The notes below the pieces were generated by a model, which ran no database searches, was not told where the DNA came from, and saw only the letters and a program-made list of their open reading frames with translations. From contig CBDDEC010000003.1 in assembly GCA_965226785.1 (NCBI GenBank), positions 558,001 through 622,000 on the forward strand: a stretch of DNA of 64,000 nt, given 5' to 3'. The position numbers and the translations under genes are program-made. The stretch comes from CBDDEC01 sp965226785 (GTDB taxonomy: Bacteria; Chloroflexota; Dehalococcoidia; UBA2979). How positions within the stretch are numbered: position 1 is the stretch's first letter; each line of letters opens with the position of its first letter. Positions 8,170 through 17,500 of this stretch are shown in pieces.

Positions 8170-8266
8170 GGGAGTGGATGGTGTCCGGTGGTGCCCGCGG
8201 TCTTCAAAACCGTTGTGGGGCTGCGTCGCAGTCTTGGGTGGGTTCGACTCCCACGCACTCCCGCCA
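8170..8266 (+). tRNA. selC: tRNA-Sec (anticodon UCA)
   Basis: 97 nt including the encoded CCA. Acceptor strands GGGAGTGG (8170-8177) and GCACTCCC (8255-8262) form seven pairs plus a G-G mismatch at the eighth. The D-stem has six pairs with a 4-base loop (8180-8195), typical of bacterial tRNA-Sec. The anticodon loop CTTCAAA (8202-8208) gives UCA at 8204-8206. The variable arm is long (about 8215-8237, stem GGCTGC/GCAGTC). The T-arm is GTGGG-TTCGACT-CCCAC, then discriminator G and CCA. The extended D-stem, long variable arm and UCA anticodon together identify selenocysteine tRNA. No other sel gene is in the window. Confidence 0.95.
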
Positions 8267-8285
8267 AGGTTTCACACTGAGAATC

Positions 8286-8311
8286 GCCCGCCACGCGGGC
8301 GTTTCTCCTTT
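8286..8311 (+). terminator. putative selC terminator
   Basis: The stem GCCCGC ... GCGGGC (8286-8300) is followed by GTTTCTCCTTT. The short stem with a pyrimidine-rich tail 20 bases beyond the tRNA CCA end fits an intrinsic terminator for selC. Confidence 0.6.
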
Positions 8312-8316
8312 CAAGC

Positions 8317-8341
8317 CCGCGGGCACCACCGGACACCATCC
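8317..8341 (-). repeat. inverted 25-bp copy of the selC D-arm
   Basis: Positions 8317-8341 are the exact reverse complement of 8176-8200, which spans the end of the acceptor stem, the D-arm and the 5' side of the anticodon stem of selC; similarity continues a few bases on. The copy lies 50 bases beyond the CCA end in the opposite orientation. It could be the scar of an integration or inversion at the tRNA gene. If both copies are in one transcript they could form a 25-bp stem that competes with tRNA folding. Confidence 0.85.
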
Positions 8342-8511
8342 CCTCGGGGAGGCGCTTGGATGGGGCTCCGCGAACTGCGGTGAAACTGCGGTGGGCTGTA
8401 GTCCTCCTCGCCGGAGCAGCTTGCTTGTGGTGACGACAATAGCAAGCAAGCGTCATCAGGTGACGGCTATCGGCCCCTAAGAGCCGGGTCGGGACACGCG
8501 TCAGGCCCCAG

Positions 8512-8793
8512 CTAGAATGGCGGCTCGGTGCCTGAGCCCGTCAGCGCGAGTGTCACTGTGGTCCGCCCGCCGCCAACCCTCGTGGAAGAGCTGATGATGC
8601 AATCAGCCTCGTTGTCTCCAATACGCAGCATGCCGCGAAGGGCGTTGAGGAAGATTGTGGGGACACGCGGGGCGCTCATACTGCCCTGCCACGAGACAAT
8701 CCCGTGCGCGTTCGCGGTGCTGGTGGCGCTGAGCTGGAGCTGAAGCTCCTGCTCGTCCACGATGAGCGTCGCTGGCCCTTGATAGCTAGCCAT
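8512..8793 (-). CDS. small beta-rich protein, unknown function
   Basis: A 93-residue protein, MASYQGPATLIVDEQELQLQ at the start and TTVTLALTGSGTEPPF at the end. Its alternating hydrophobic pattern suggests a small beta-sandwich or barrel. GGAGG lies six bases before the ATG at 8793. It resembles short proteins that read like a ligand-binding beta domain (TLIVDEQE..., GIVSWQGSM...), but I cannot name a family. It lies in the accessory stretch following selC, divergent from the next gene. Confidence 0.65.
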   Translation of the reverse strand: MASYQGPATLIVDEQELQLQLSATSTANAHGIVSWQGSMSAPRVPTIFLNALRGMLRIGDNEADCIISSSTRVGGGRTTVTLALTGSGTEPPF

Positions 8794-8869
8794 CTAGCCT
8801 CCGCCAGTTCGAGGGAGATGGTTCCACTGTAGCGCCGTCCACGTTCGCATCGAGGTTGTGGGGGTAGCC

Positions 8870-9226
8870 ATGTCTGATGCCGAGTTGAAGACCAACGTGG
8901 TTTATGAGGTCTGGTCTGGACCTGAGGGCTCACTGCTCTGTGTAGTCGAGACATTCGATGGTCTCGCCGTCGGGGTCTACCGCACGGTGCCGGCCTTCGT
9001 CCGCAGCGTCGAAAAGAGCCAACTACTTTCAGCGTTTGAGTACAACCGGGCTCCAATGGCAATCAGCGCCGCGGAGCGAATGAGGATGCTGGACTCAGAG
9101 AGCGAGTTTGGTCAGTTCGAACTGCAGGAATCCATCGAGGGCACCGCTCAGTGGGAGGCGTTCTGGTCATCAAGGTCTGCGCCACACGTGAACCGCCCCG
9201 GGTTTAGTGGAGACTCGGTTCATTGA
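8870..9226 (+). CDS. hypothetical protein truncated by an IS insertion
   Basis: 118 residues from ATG 8870 (MSDAELKTNVVYEVW...), unknown family. The first ~105 residues look like a normal small soluble protein with acidic and hydrophobic alternation. From about 9189 the coding sequence enters what looks like the terminal repeat of the neighbouring IS3-type element (TGAACCGCCCCGGGTTTAG), so the last dozen residues and the stop are IS-encoded. The native C-terminus is therefore probably lost. Confidence 0.6.
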   Translation: MSDAELKTNVVYEVWSGPEGSLLCVVETFDGLAVGVYRTVPAFVRSVEKSQLLSAFEYNRAPMAISAAERMRMLDSESEFGQFELQESIEGTAQWEAFWSSRSAPHVNRPGFSGDSVH

Positions 9227-9943
9227 GTCCCGGCACCTGCCGAGACCAGCTCACGTTCCTGGTTGCGCTCGTACTCGGCGGGTGGCAGGTAGTCGAGCGC
9301 ACTATGCAACCGCCGATGGTTATACCAGTCCACCCACTCCAGCGTCGCCAGCTCGAGGTCGTCGAGTCCGCGCCACGGTCCCCGGCGGTGCACCAACTCC
9401 GCCTTGTAGAGCCCGATCACCGACTCCGCCAGCGCGTTGTCATAGGAGTCACCACGACTCCCGACCGAGGTCACGGCCCCGGCCTCGACGAGCCGCTCGG
9501 TGTAGCGGATCGAGAGGTACTGCACCCCACGATCGCTATGATGAATCAGCCCGTCGAAGGGTCCGTTCCGCGCCCATAGCGCCTGCTCAAGGGCATCGAG
9601 CGCGAGTTCGGTCCGCAGTGAGCGCGATGCCTGCCAGCCGACGACCGAGCGCGAGTAGACGTCGATGACGAAGGCGACGTAGACGAAGCCCGACCAGCTG
9701 GGCACGTAGGTGAGGTCGGCTACCCAGAGCCGGTTGGGGGCTGGTGCGTGGAAGTCCCGCTCCACGAGGTCCGCCGGTCTGGGCGCGCTCTCGTCCGCCA
9801 CGGTCGTCCGTTTGACCTTCCCACGTACCACCCCAGAGAGACTCAGCTCCCGCATCAGCCGCTCCACGGTGCAGCGCGCGACGGGGATGCCCTCGCGGTG
9901 CAGCTGGCGCCAGAGCTTGCGCGCACCGTAGACCCCGAACTAT
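9189..9943 (-). mobile_element. truncated IS3-family insertion sequence
   Basis: One end is visible at 9189: the sequence TGAACCGCCCCGGGTTTAG resembles the terminal inverted repeat of several IS3-family elements and lies just outside the transposase stop, as expected. The opposite end is missing: no matching repeat and no orfA are found before the histidine-kinase fragment that begins near 10074. The element therefore has one intact end, most of orfB, and a deleted other end. Confidence 0.7.
9220..9939 (-). pseudogene. IS3-family transposase OrfB remnant (DDE integrase core intact)
   Basis: Integrase-core transposase. Readable from codon FGVYGARKLWRQL (just below 9939) through GIPVARCTVERLMREL to the stop at 9220. 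The DDE residues are present in ADLTYVPSW, IHHSDRGVQYLS and DSYDNALAES. A TAG at 9942-9940 interrupts the frame immediately before FGVYG, in a segment (VHE-stop-FGVYG) where family members have Gln or Asn. The longest ATG-initiated part begins at 9867. Without orfA and with the stop codon, autonomous transposition is unlikely. Confidence 0.85.
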
Positions 9944-10073
9944 TCATGCACGGTCTCGCGATCGTTGTTGAGGCGTCCGTTCAGCCCACGGCGACTCCAG
10001 TTCGCGTCCAGGAACTGCCACGACGCGACGCTGGGTCTCGGCGCCGACTTCGGCGCGCCCGTCGTCTTCTTGA

Positions 10074-11335
10074 AGCGGTAGCACGCCGCTCGCCGCCACC
10101 GCGGTCGTCGCCGTCGCGCTGGCCGCCGCGAGCCTCGTCACCATTGAGCTCCAGCGGCGCGACCTCACCTCGAACGTCGAGAACGCTACGCGGCTCCGCG
10201 CCGACGACGTCGCCGCGCTCCTCGAGGGCGGGGCCCTTCCCTCGACCCTATCGGTGCGGCGCGCCGACGAAGCGTTCATCCAGATCCTGGACCCACAGGG
10301 CAGGGTCGTCGCAGCTAGCGCGAACGTCTCGTCGCTGCCACCGCTCGCCGCGACGAGGTCGGCGGGCGAGATCGATGTCCAGCGCCTCGACGCCCTCGAG
10401 CCCATCGACGACGATCCGTTCGTTCTCGTCTCGCGAGCGGCAGTGGCGGCTGACGGAGTCCACACGGTGATCGTCGGAGCCAGCCTCGAGGACGTCGGCA
10501 GTTCCTCGGCGGCGCTTCGTGGCGCGCTGCTGTTCGCCTGGCCACCGCTGCTGATGCTCGTCGCCGCCGTGACCTGGCTCGTGACCGGTCGCGCGTTGCA
10601 GCCCGTCGAGCGCATCCGGTCGGACGTAGCGGCGATCCAGAGCGGCGATCTGTCGCGACGGATCGAGGAGCCGTCCAGCCGCGACGAAATCGGTCGCCTG
10701 GCGCGCACTATGAACGCCATGCTCGACCGCCTCGAGGGCGCGCAGCTTCGCCAGGACCGCTTCGTCGCCGATGCCTCGCACGAGTTGAAGAGCCCGATCG
10801 CCGCGATTCGAGCGCAGCTCGAGGTCGAGGCGGCGCAGGGCCGCGACGTTGAGCCCGGCTCAGCGCTGAGCGCGGCGCTTGACGAACTCGACCGCATGGA
10901 GTCACTGGTGCTCGACCTGCTCGCGCTGCAACACGCGATGGAGCGCAACGAGGACCTCGTCCCGCTCGACCTCGACGACGTCGTCCTGGCCGAGGTAGAG
11001 CGACTCCGGCCGCGATCGTCCGTCTCGTTCGACGTCGCCGCCGTATCTGGTGCGCAGGTCCTCGGCTCGCGGCGCTTGCTGGCGAGGGCTGTCGCCAACC
11101 TGCTCGAGAACGCGCAGCGCCATGCCGAGTCCACAGTCACAGTCGCCCTCGCGGAGCGCGACGACCTGGCGACCCTCACGGTCAGCGACGATGGCCCCGG
11201 CATCCCCAATCAAGAGGCGGATCGAGTGTTTGAGCGCTTCCAACGCCTCGACGACGCCCGCGGTCGTGACGACGGCGGCACCGGCCTCGGCCTCGCGATC
11301 GTCCGCCAAACGATCGAACGCCACGGCGGACGCGG
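10074..11335 (+). pseudogene. sensor histidine kinase fragment lacking both ends
   Basis: HAMP-type sensor kinase. In frame from 10074 (immediately after a TGA at 10071): the remainder of a first membrane helix, an extracytoplasmic region, a second helix (about 10520-10580), HAMP, HisKA with the phospho-acceptor His at 10779-10781 (DASHELKSPIAAI), then the N-box NLLENAQRH, G1 DDGPGIP and G2 GGTGLGLAIVRQ. No plausible start codon or first-helix beginning exists upstream, and after IERHGGR (about 11332) the frame leaves kinase-like sequence, where homologues have another 20-30 residues. Both ends coincide with junctions to unrelated sequence (IS remnant and MFS gene), so this is an excised block. 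Confidence 0.85.
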
Positions 11336-12594
11336 GATTCGGGCTCGGGTAAGGTCGGCTTGGTCACGAACACGAAGAACATCGAGCCGATCGCCGCGAG
11401 GATGGCGAGCATGGTGAAGCCGATCTCATAAGAGCCCGTGGTGTCATACGAGATGCCCGCGATCACCGGGCCTGCGATCATGCCGCCCATCATGACGAGC
11501 GACGAAAAGCCCATGATCGCGCCGAAGGATTGCCGCCCGAAGTAGTCGGCGCGTATCGCCTGGATGAGAGGACCGCGTGTCCCCATGGCGAGGCCGTTAA
11601 TGAGAACGAATCCGATGATCATCCATACGCTTGTGGCGTAGGCGAGCAGGAGGAGCGCGACGGCGTGCCCGAAGAGCGCGACGACGATCGTCACGCGTTT
11701 GTTGATACGGTCACCAAGGAAGCCACCGATGAACGTCTGGCCGACGACCATCGAGATCGTCATCAGCATGATCAAACTGGCGGCATCGCCGAGCGAGTAG
11801 CCGAGCTCCTCGACATGCGCGACGAAATGCACCATGACAGCGCCGATCACGAGCAGCGAAGCGCCGTGGCCGAGCGAAATAAACCAGAACGCGCGCGTGC
11901 GTAGCGCCTGGCGAGCAGTGAAGCCGACCTCAGGTGGCGCTTCATCTGCGGAAGCAGCGACGCCGTCGGGCCGCATCCCGTAGTCCTCCGGGCGGTGCCG
12001 GACGAGCATGGCGAGTGGAAGGCCGAAGGCGAGGGCGAACAGCCCCGAGGCCGTAGCCATCCCGCGCCATCCGAGGGTTTCGAGTAGTGCAACCACGCCG
12101 GGCTGGATCAGGCCGCCCGCCGCAAAGCCCATCGAGACGAGGGCGATCGCCAGCGCGCGCCGATGGTTGAACCAGTGGACGACCGCGACCGTGACCGGTA
12201 GGAACGAGCCGAGCGAGGAGCCGAGGGCGATCAAGAGGAACGCAGCGTAGAATGTCCCAATCGAGTTGACCTGACTGAACGCGAAAAAGCCGGCGGCGAA
12301 GATGACGATCCCGATCATCATCACCTTGCGCGGGCCGAAGCGGTCAATCGCCCAGCCTTCGACGGGGCCGAGCAGGCCGCTCTCCACGCGCTGCAACGCG
12401 AACGCGAGAGCGAACGTTGTGCGGCTCCAGCCGAAGTCATCTTCGAGCAGGACGACGTAGGCGCCGAAGGCGTGGAAGACGAGCCCGCCGTAGATGGTGT
12501 TGACGAGGAAGCCCGACGCGACGATCCACCAGCCGTAGAAGACGCGCGGGCCCGTCTCGGCCGCGTTCCTTGGTGTGGCTCGGAGATCTGTCAT
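11182..12594 (-). CDS. MFS transporter with an abnormal C-terminal tail
   Basis: A 470-residue reading frame. Residues 1 to about 415 form a 12-helix major facilitator of the monocarboxylate/oxalate-formate antiporter-like type, starting with FYGWWIVASGFLVN and carrying DRFGPRKVM and GDRINKRV between helices. After FVTKPTLPEPES (near 11335) the frame runs into the antisense strand of the kinase fragment and gains about 50 Arg-rich residues before a chance stop at 11182. The natural stop therefore seems to have been lost at the rearrangement junction. Transport of an organic anion is plausible; the substrate is unknown. Confidence 0.88.
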   Translation of the reverse strand: MTDLRATPRNAAETGPRVFYGWWIVASGFLVNTIYGGLVFHAFGAYVVLLEDDFGWSRTTFALAFALQRVESGLLGPVEGWAIDRFGPRKVMMIGIVIFAAGFFAFSQVNSIGTFYAAFLLIALGSSLGSFLPVTVAVVHWFNHRRALAIALVSMGFAAGGLIQPGVVALLETLGWRGMATASGLFALAFGLPLAMLVRHRPEDYGMRPDGVAASADEAPPEVGFTARQALRTRAFWFISLGHGASLLVIGAVMVHFVAHVEELGYSLGDAASLIMLMTISMVVGQTFIGGFLGDRINKRVTIVVALFGHAVALLLLAYATSVWMIIGFVLINGLAMGTRGPLIQAIRADYFGRQSFGAIMGFSSLVMMGGMIAGPVIAGISYDTTGSYEIGFTMLAILAAIGSMFFVFVTKPTLPEPESRVRRGVRSFGGRSRGRGRCRRRHDRGRRRGVGSAQTLDPPLDWGCRGHRR

Positions 12595-12820
12595 GTGCGA
12601 GTCGGATTCCTACTCGCCCGTGAACCTAGAGGTAGATGGCCACTCCGGTCCACCCCGCGATCAGGGTGTGTGCCGCCACCCGTCACCAGCGCTCAACATC
12701 GCCTTAGACGCCCGGAGCATGTGCTCGTGGCGCCGCGCGGGCAACCCTCGCGGGCGTCGTCGCAATGCCGTTGTCGGTGATGCTCGCGGTATCTCGCAAA
12801 AGTGGCGCGTTCGCGTGCGA

Positions 12821-14370
12821 TCAGTCCGCGCTCTCGGCGGTCCAGAGCAGCGTGCCGGGCCAGAACTGGCTCCACGCGAACCAGAACGCCTGGTGGCTCA
12901 CGAGCTCGCGCCCACCGGCGTCGAAGGCGCGGAGACCGCCGCCTTCGAGGGCCAGCGTTACGTCCTCGAGCTCGACGCTGCCGCCGCCGAGCAGCGCCAA
13001 GCGCGCGGCCGCTACCTCGAAGGCCACGCGCGCGCCGCTCGCTGCCTCGACGCCGAGCACGAGCTCCTGCACGCCGAGGCGTGGGTCGACTTCGCCGATC
13101 GGGAAGATTGGCCCACGGGCGTCGCGACTCCCCAGCGGGTTCGGCGAGTAGGTGCGTCCGATCCCGCCGTCGCTCGCCACGATCGTGGTCTCCGGGTGTG
13201 CCGCCTTCCACTCGCTCCAGCTGCTGCGCACCACGCTCACCTGAGGCAGCGCCGCACCTACCTCGCGGAGCGGGCCTGACACTGCCCGCCCGCTGAGCAT
13301 GTCGAAGTAGGAGTCCGACTGGAGATCGAGGATCACCTTGTTCGAGCGGAAGAGCAGACCGGAGGTGCGCAGCTCGAACGGGGCGAACCCTGGGGGCGGC
13401 TCGTCCACCAGGAACGCCTGCGCCGATCCGCAGAGGGTGCAGTAAGGCATCGCCACGCGCCGGCCGCCGAGGGTGTCTATGACGAGTTCGTGCACCTCCA
13501 TCATGCGCAGCGGGTAGGCGCGCGCCTCGCCGTTCACGACGAGCCCAAAGATGGTGTCGTCGTCCGGGTACCAGTCGCCCCCGGCCGCATCCGTGACCGC
13601 GGGGTCGACCAGGGCGGGGATGCAGCCATCGCACTCCTCGCCCGCGGCCGCCTCGAGGGCGCTGCGGCCGTCCATCAGGACGCCGCCCCACGTGATGTAG
13701 CGGTGGTCCACGGCGGCGGCCTCGTCCTCGAAGAACGGGCGCCAGCGTTCGTCGAACGTCAGGAACGCGCGCTGCTTCCACGTGACGTAGCCCGGCGGCG
13801 CCGGGATGTCCCACGCGATCAGCTGGTCCGACGAGGTGAGCCACCAGGGTGACTCGAACTCCACCCCGGTGAGGGCGGCGAGTGCCCCCCAGATCGCGGC
13901 TCGTCCCGTGCCACCGGAGACGAAGCGCAAGGTGTCGACCAGCACCCACGCCGCGCGTGGGTCGCGGACTGACCGATGCGCTCGAGGATGTCGGACGGCG
14001 ACTCTTCCACCTCGCCCCGCTGGCCGAAGATCGCGCCCATGAGCGCGTCGAGGTCGCGCGCGAGGTCCTCGGAGACTGGGCCGGTCGGGGTCGCTGGCGC
14101 GGGCGGCGGGGTGGCTGGCGCCTCCGGGGTTGCGGACGCGGTGGCCGGCGTGGGCGTAGCCGCCGAGGTCGGAGGGAGAGTCGGCGATGCAGTGGCGGCG
14201 ACGGCCGTGCCCGCCTCGGACGGTCCGTCTGCGGGCGTCGTGTTGCCACCGCTGCACGCCGCCGCGAGCAGCGCCGCCACCACCGCAGCGCCCCAGATGC
14301 GGCGATCGGCCAACTGCGCCCCCCACGCGGATCCAAGCCTAATCGGGTCGCGGCGCATATGGTCGCGCAT
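12821..14370 (-). pseudogene. DUF3179 lipoprotein, frameshifted near 13967
   Basis: The N-terminal part (from ATG 14370, or ATG 14358) encodes a lipoprotein signal with lipobox LLAAAC followed by a Thr/Ala/Pro-rich linker, then SEDLARDLDALMGAIFGQRG. The rest lies one frame away: AAWVLVDTLRFVSGG onwards is a full DUF3179 domain with GECDGCIPALVDP, TIFGLVVNGEARAYPL, PYCTLCGSAQAF and FRSNKVILDLQSDSYFD. The two parts join at ILERIGQS / RDPRAAW, so one base is missing around 13965-13970. DUF3179 proteins are extracytoplasmic and of unknown function. A sequencing error is as likely as decay because both halves look well conserved. Confidence 0.88.
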
Positions 14371-14531
14371 ACTTACCGTCGCGCTAGCGCTCGGAGACCG
14401 CCTGACCGACGGCCGAGAGCGTCGCGGCCCCGATGAGTGCGACCAAAGCCGGAGCCTCGTTGACCGGGGCCGAACTTGCTTGCACTCCCCTGCTGGTAGC
14501 TCTCACCCGGCGAGGCTCAAGCGCGGACTGC

Positions 14532-17500
14532 CTACCAGGTGTCCAGGAACGTCCGCCGGCCTCTCCGCAGGGGCTCGGACTCGGGGACGGAGAGCAGGCC
14601 ATCGACGATCCAGCGTCGGGTTTCAGCGGGGTCGATCACGTCATCGACACCGAACACCGAACCGGCATTGAGCGCGCTACTGCGCTCGTATGCAGACTCG
14701 ACCATCTCGTCGTACGCGGCCGCGCGCTCGTCGATGTCTTCGATCTGGGCAAGCGCGTCTCGATTAGAAAGCAGGACGCCGGACTCCAGGTTCATGCCGC
14801 CGAACTCGCCATCTGGCCAGGTCACCGTGAAGATCGGAGCGCGACCGCTACCCGTCATCACCGCGATCGAACCAAGCGCATAGCCCTTCCGCAGGATCAC
14901 GCTGAAGCGAGGGCTCTCGAGATTGGCGCCGGTGACGAAGAGGCGGCTGCAATGCCGAACGAGGCCCGTCTTCTCGACCTCGGGTCCGACCATCATTCCC
15001 GGTGTGTCGACGAGGGTGATGATCGGAATGTTGTACGCGTCGCAGAGCTGCCAGAAGCGCGCGACCTTGTCGGATCCGGGGCTGTCGATCGCGCCTCCGA
15101 TGTAGGCGTTGTTATTGGCGGTCAGCCCGAAGGGATGACCCTCGATGCGAATGAACGCCGTGATCATGCTGATCCCGAACTCGGGTCGTAGCTCCAGCAC
15201 CGAGTCCTGATCGGCGAGGTCCCTGATCAGCTCGCGAATATCGAAGCTGCGATGGCGGTTCTCCGGGATGATGTGGCGGAGCAGTCGTTGGTCCGCGCAC
15301 TCCCATTGGTCGATCGACCCCTGGAAGTAGGAGAGGCACTTCTTCGACGCCGCGATCGCCTCGTCGTGGTCCTTGACAAGGATGTCGACGGTGCCAGCGG
15401 GTACCGTGTCGGAGGTGGGGCCAACCTCTTCCGGGAGGAACACCCCCATGCCGCCGCCCTCGATGGTTGACGGTCCGCCCATCGCGATCAGCGAGTCCTC
15501 GGTCGCGATGATGATGTCGGTGAGGCCCAGGATCGAGGCGTTGCCGGCATAGCACCACCCGGCAGTGACGCCGATCATCGGTACCGTGCCGCTGAGCTGA
15601 GCCATCATCTCGAACGTGCGCACCGACGGGTGACCGCGACCGGCCGGGCCGTCGTCCGGGTTGCCGACCGGGCCGCCCCCAGAACGGCCGCCAGCTCCCT
15701 CCGCGTGGAAGATCACCGGCAGTGAGAGATCGTTGGCCAGTTCCACCATGCGGTCGGTCTTGTCATGGCCACGCATCCCCTGCGTGCCGGCGAGGACTGT
15801 GTCGTCGTAGGAGATGAAGACGGTCCGCGCTCGCTTCTTGTCGAAGAGGTCGCCGTTGACCGACCCGATGCCGGCCACCAGGCCGTCGGCGGGGGTCTTG
15901 CGGATCAGGTCCTCGAGGGAGAGTCCTGCCCTCGGGCCGGAGATGGTCAGCGGTCCGTACTCGACCCAGCTGCCCGGGTCGATCAATTGCGTGACGTTCT
16001 CCCGAACGGTGCGACGATCTCGGCTGTGGCGACGTTCGACAGCGTCCGGACGGTTTTTGTCGAGGCCGAACTCTCGCCGGTCGAACAACGCCTGCAGACT
16101 GGGGCGGACGTAGTCGAGGTCGACCGTGCGCTCCTCCTGCTCGATCGCCTCGCCGACGTCCATGACCTCGACGAATGCCACGGGATGTCCTTCGTACACC
16201 GTCTCGCCAACCGCGACGGTCAGCTGTCTGATCACGCCACCGACCTGTGCGGTGACCTCGTGTTCCATCTTCAGCGCGCTCATCACCATCAGGAGCTGGC
16301 CTTCACGGACCACGTCACCCTCGTCGACGAGGATCTCAGAGACCGTGGCCTGCAACGGCGCCGGAACGGCTTCGGTATTCGGGGGACCCACCACCGGCAG
16401 CGGCGTCTCGCCCATTCGAGTCGGCGCTCCCTCGCGAAAGAAATCGAGCGAGGCGAGCGGGTCCTTGCGGTTGATCGCCGCTCCGGCCTGGCTCGCCGAG
16501 TCACGGTCGTCTTCGATGGCATCGTCGGCAGCTGTCAACTGCTCCATGTTGTGGTCGAGCCAGGCTGTATACACGTCCTGCGCCAGGAAGTCATCGTGCT
16601 GCAGCACCTTGCTCAGAAACGGAAGATTGGTCTCGAGGCCTCTGATTTCGAACTCGTCGAGCGCCCGAGCCAAGCGCCGGCACGCCGCGGCGAAGTCGTC
16701 CGAGGTGGAGTGGACGATCACCTTCGCCAGCAGCGAATCGAAGCTCGGGTTGGTGCTGTAGCCAGGGACGGCGTAGGTGTCGACGCGGACGCCGGGGCCT
16801 GAGGGCACCTGGAACATCGTCAGCTGCCCACCGGACGGACGAATCGAACCGTCCGGCTGCATCTGCTCCGTGTTCACCCGCGCCTGAATCGAGAAGCCGC
16901 GAGCCGGTGGGACGGACGCCTGCTCGAGGCCCAGGTCTGTGAGCGTCTCGCCCCGGCTCAGCCGAAGCTGTGTCACCACGAGGTCGACGCCGGTGACCTC
17001 CTCGGTCACGGTGTGCTCGACCTGTAGGCGGGGATTGGCTTCGATGAACACGAACCGGTCCTTGGCTGTCGTGTCCACCAGGAACTCGAATGTCCCCAGG
17101 CTCCGGTACGAGACGGCCTCAGCCATCCGCACGGCCGCCGCGGAGATGGCGTCCCGGAGTCCACTGCTCAAGCTGGGACTGGGGGCGATCTCAACGACCT
17201 TCTGATGCCTGCGCTGGATGCTGCACTCGCGTTCACCCAGATGACTGACAGCGCCGCTTCCGTCGCCGATCACCTGCACTTCGACGTGCCTCACTCGCTG
17301 GAGATATTGCTCGACGTACACAGCGCCGTCGCCGAACGCTGCCTTCGCCTCCGACTGGCAGCGTGCATGGGCGCTGGCCGCCTCATCGACGCTGTCGACG
17401 ACCCTCATCCCGCGCCCACCGCCCCCGAAGATCGCCTTGATCACCATCGCGGCGCCGTCTCCGAGCTCCTCGAGGAACGCTCGGGCTTCGTCCGCCGTCA

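Noticed and set aside
9944..11209. 421-residue open frame on the minus strand
   Set aside because: Lies antisense to the kinase fragment; Ser/Arg-rich shadow.
12595..12820. Gene between MFS and DUF3179
   Set aside because: No convincing frame or start in this 226-base stretch.
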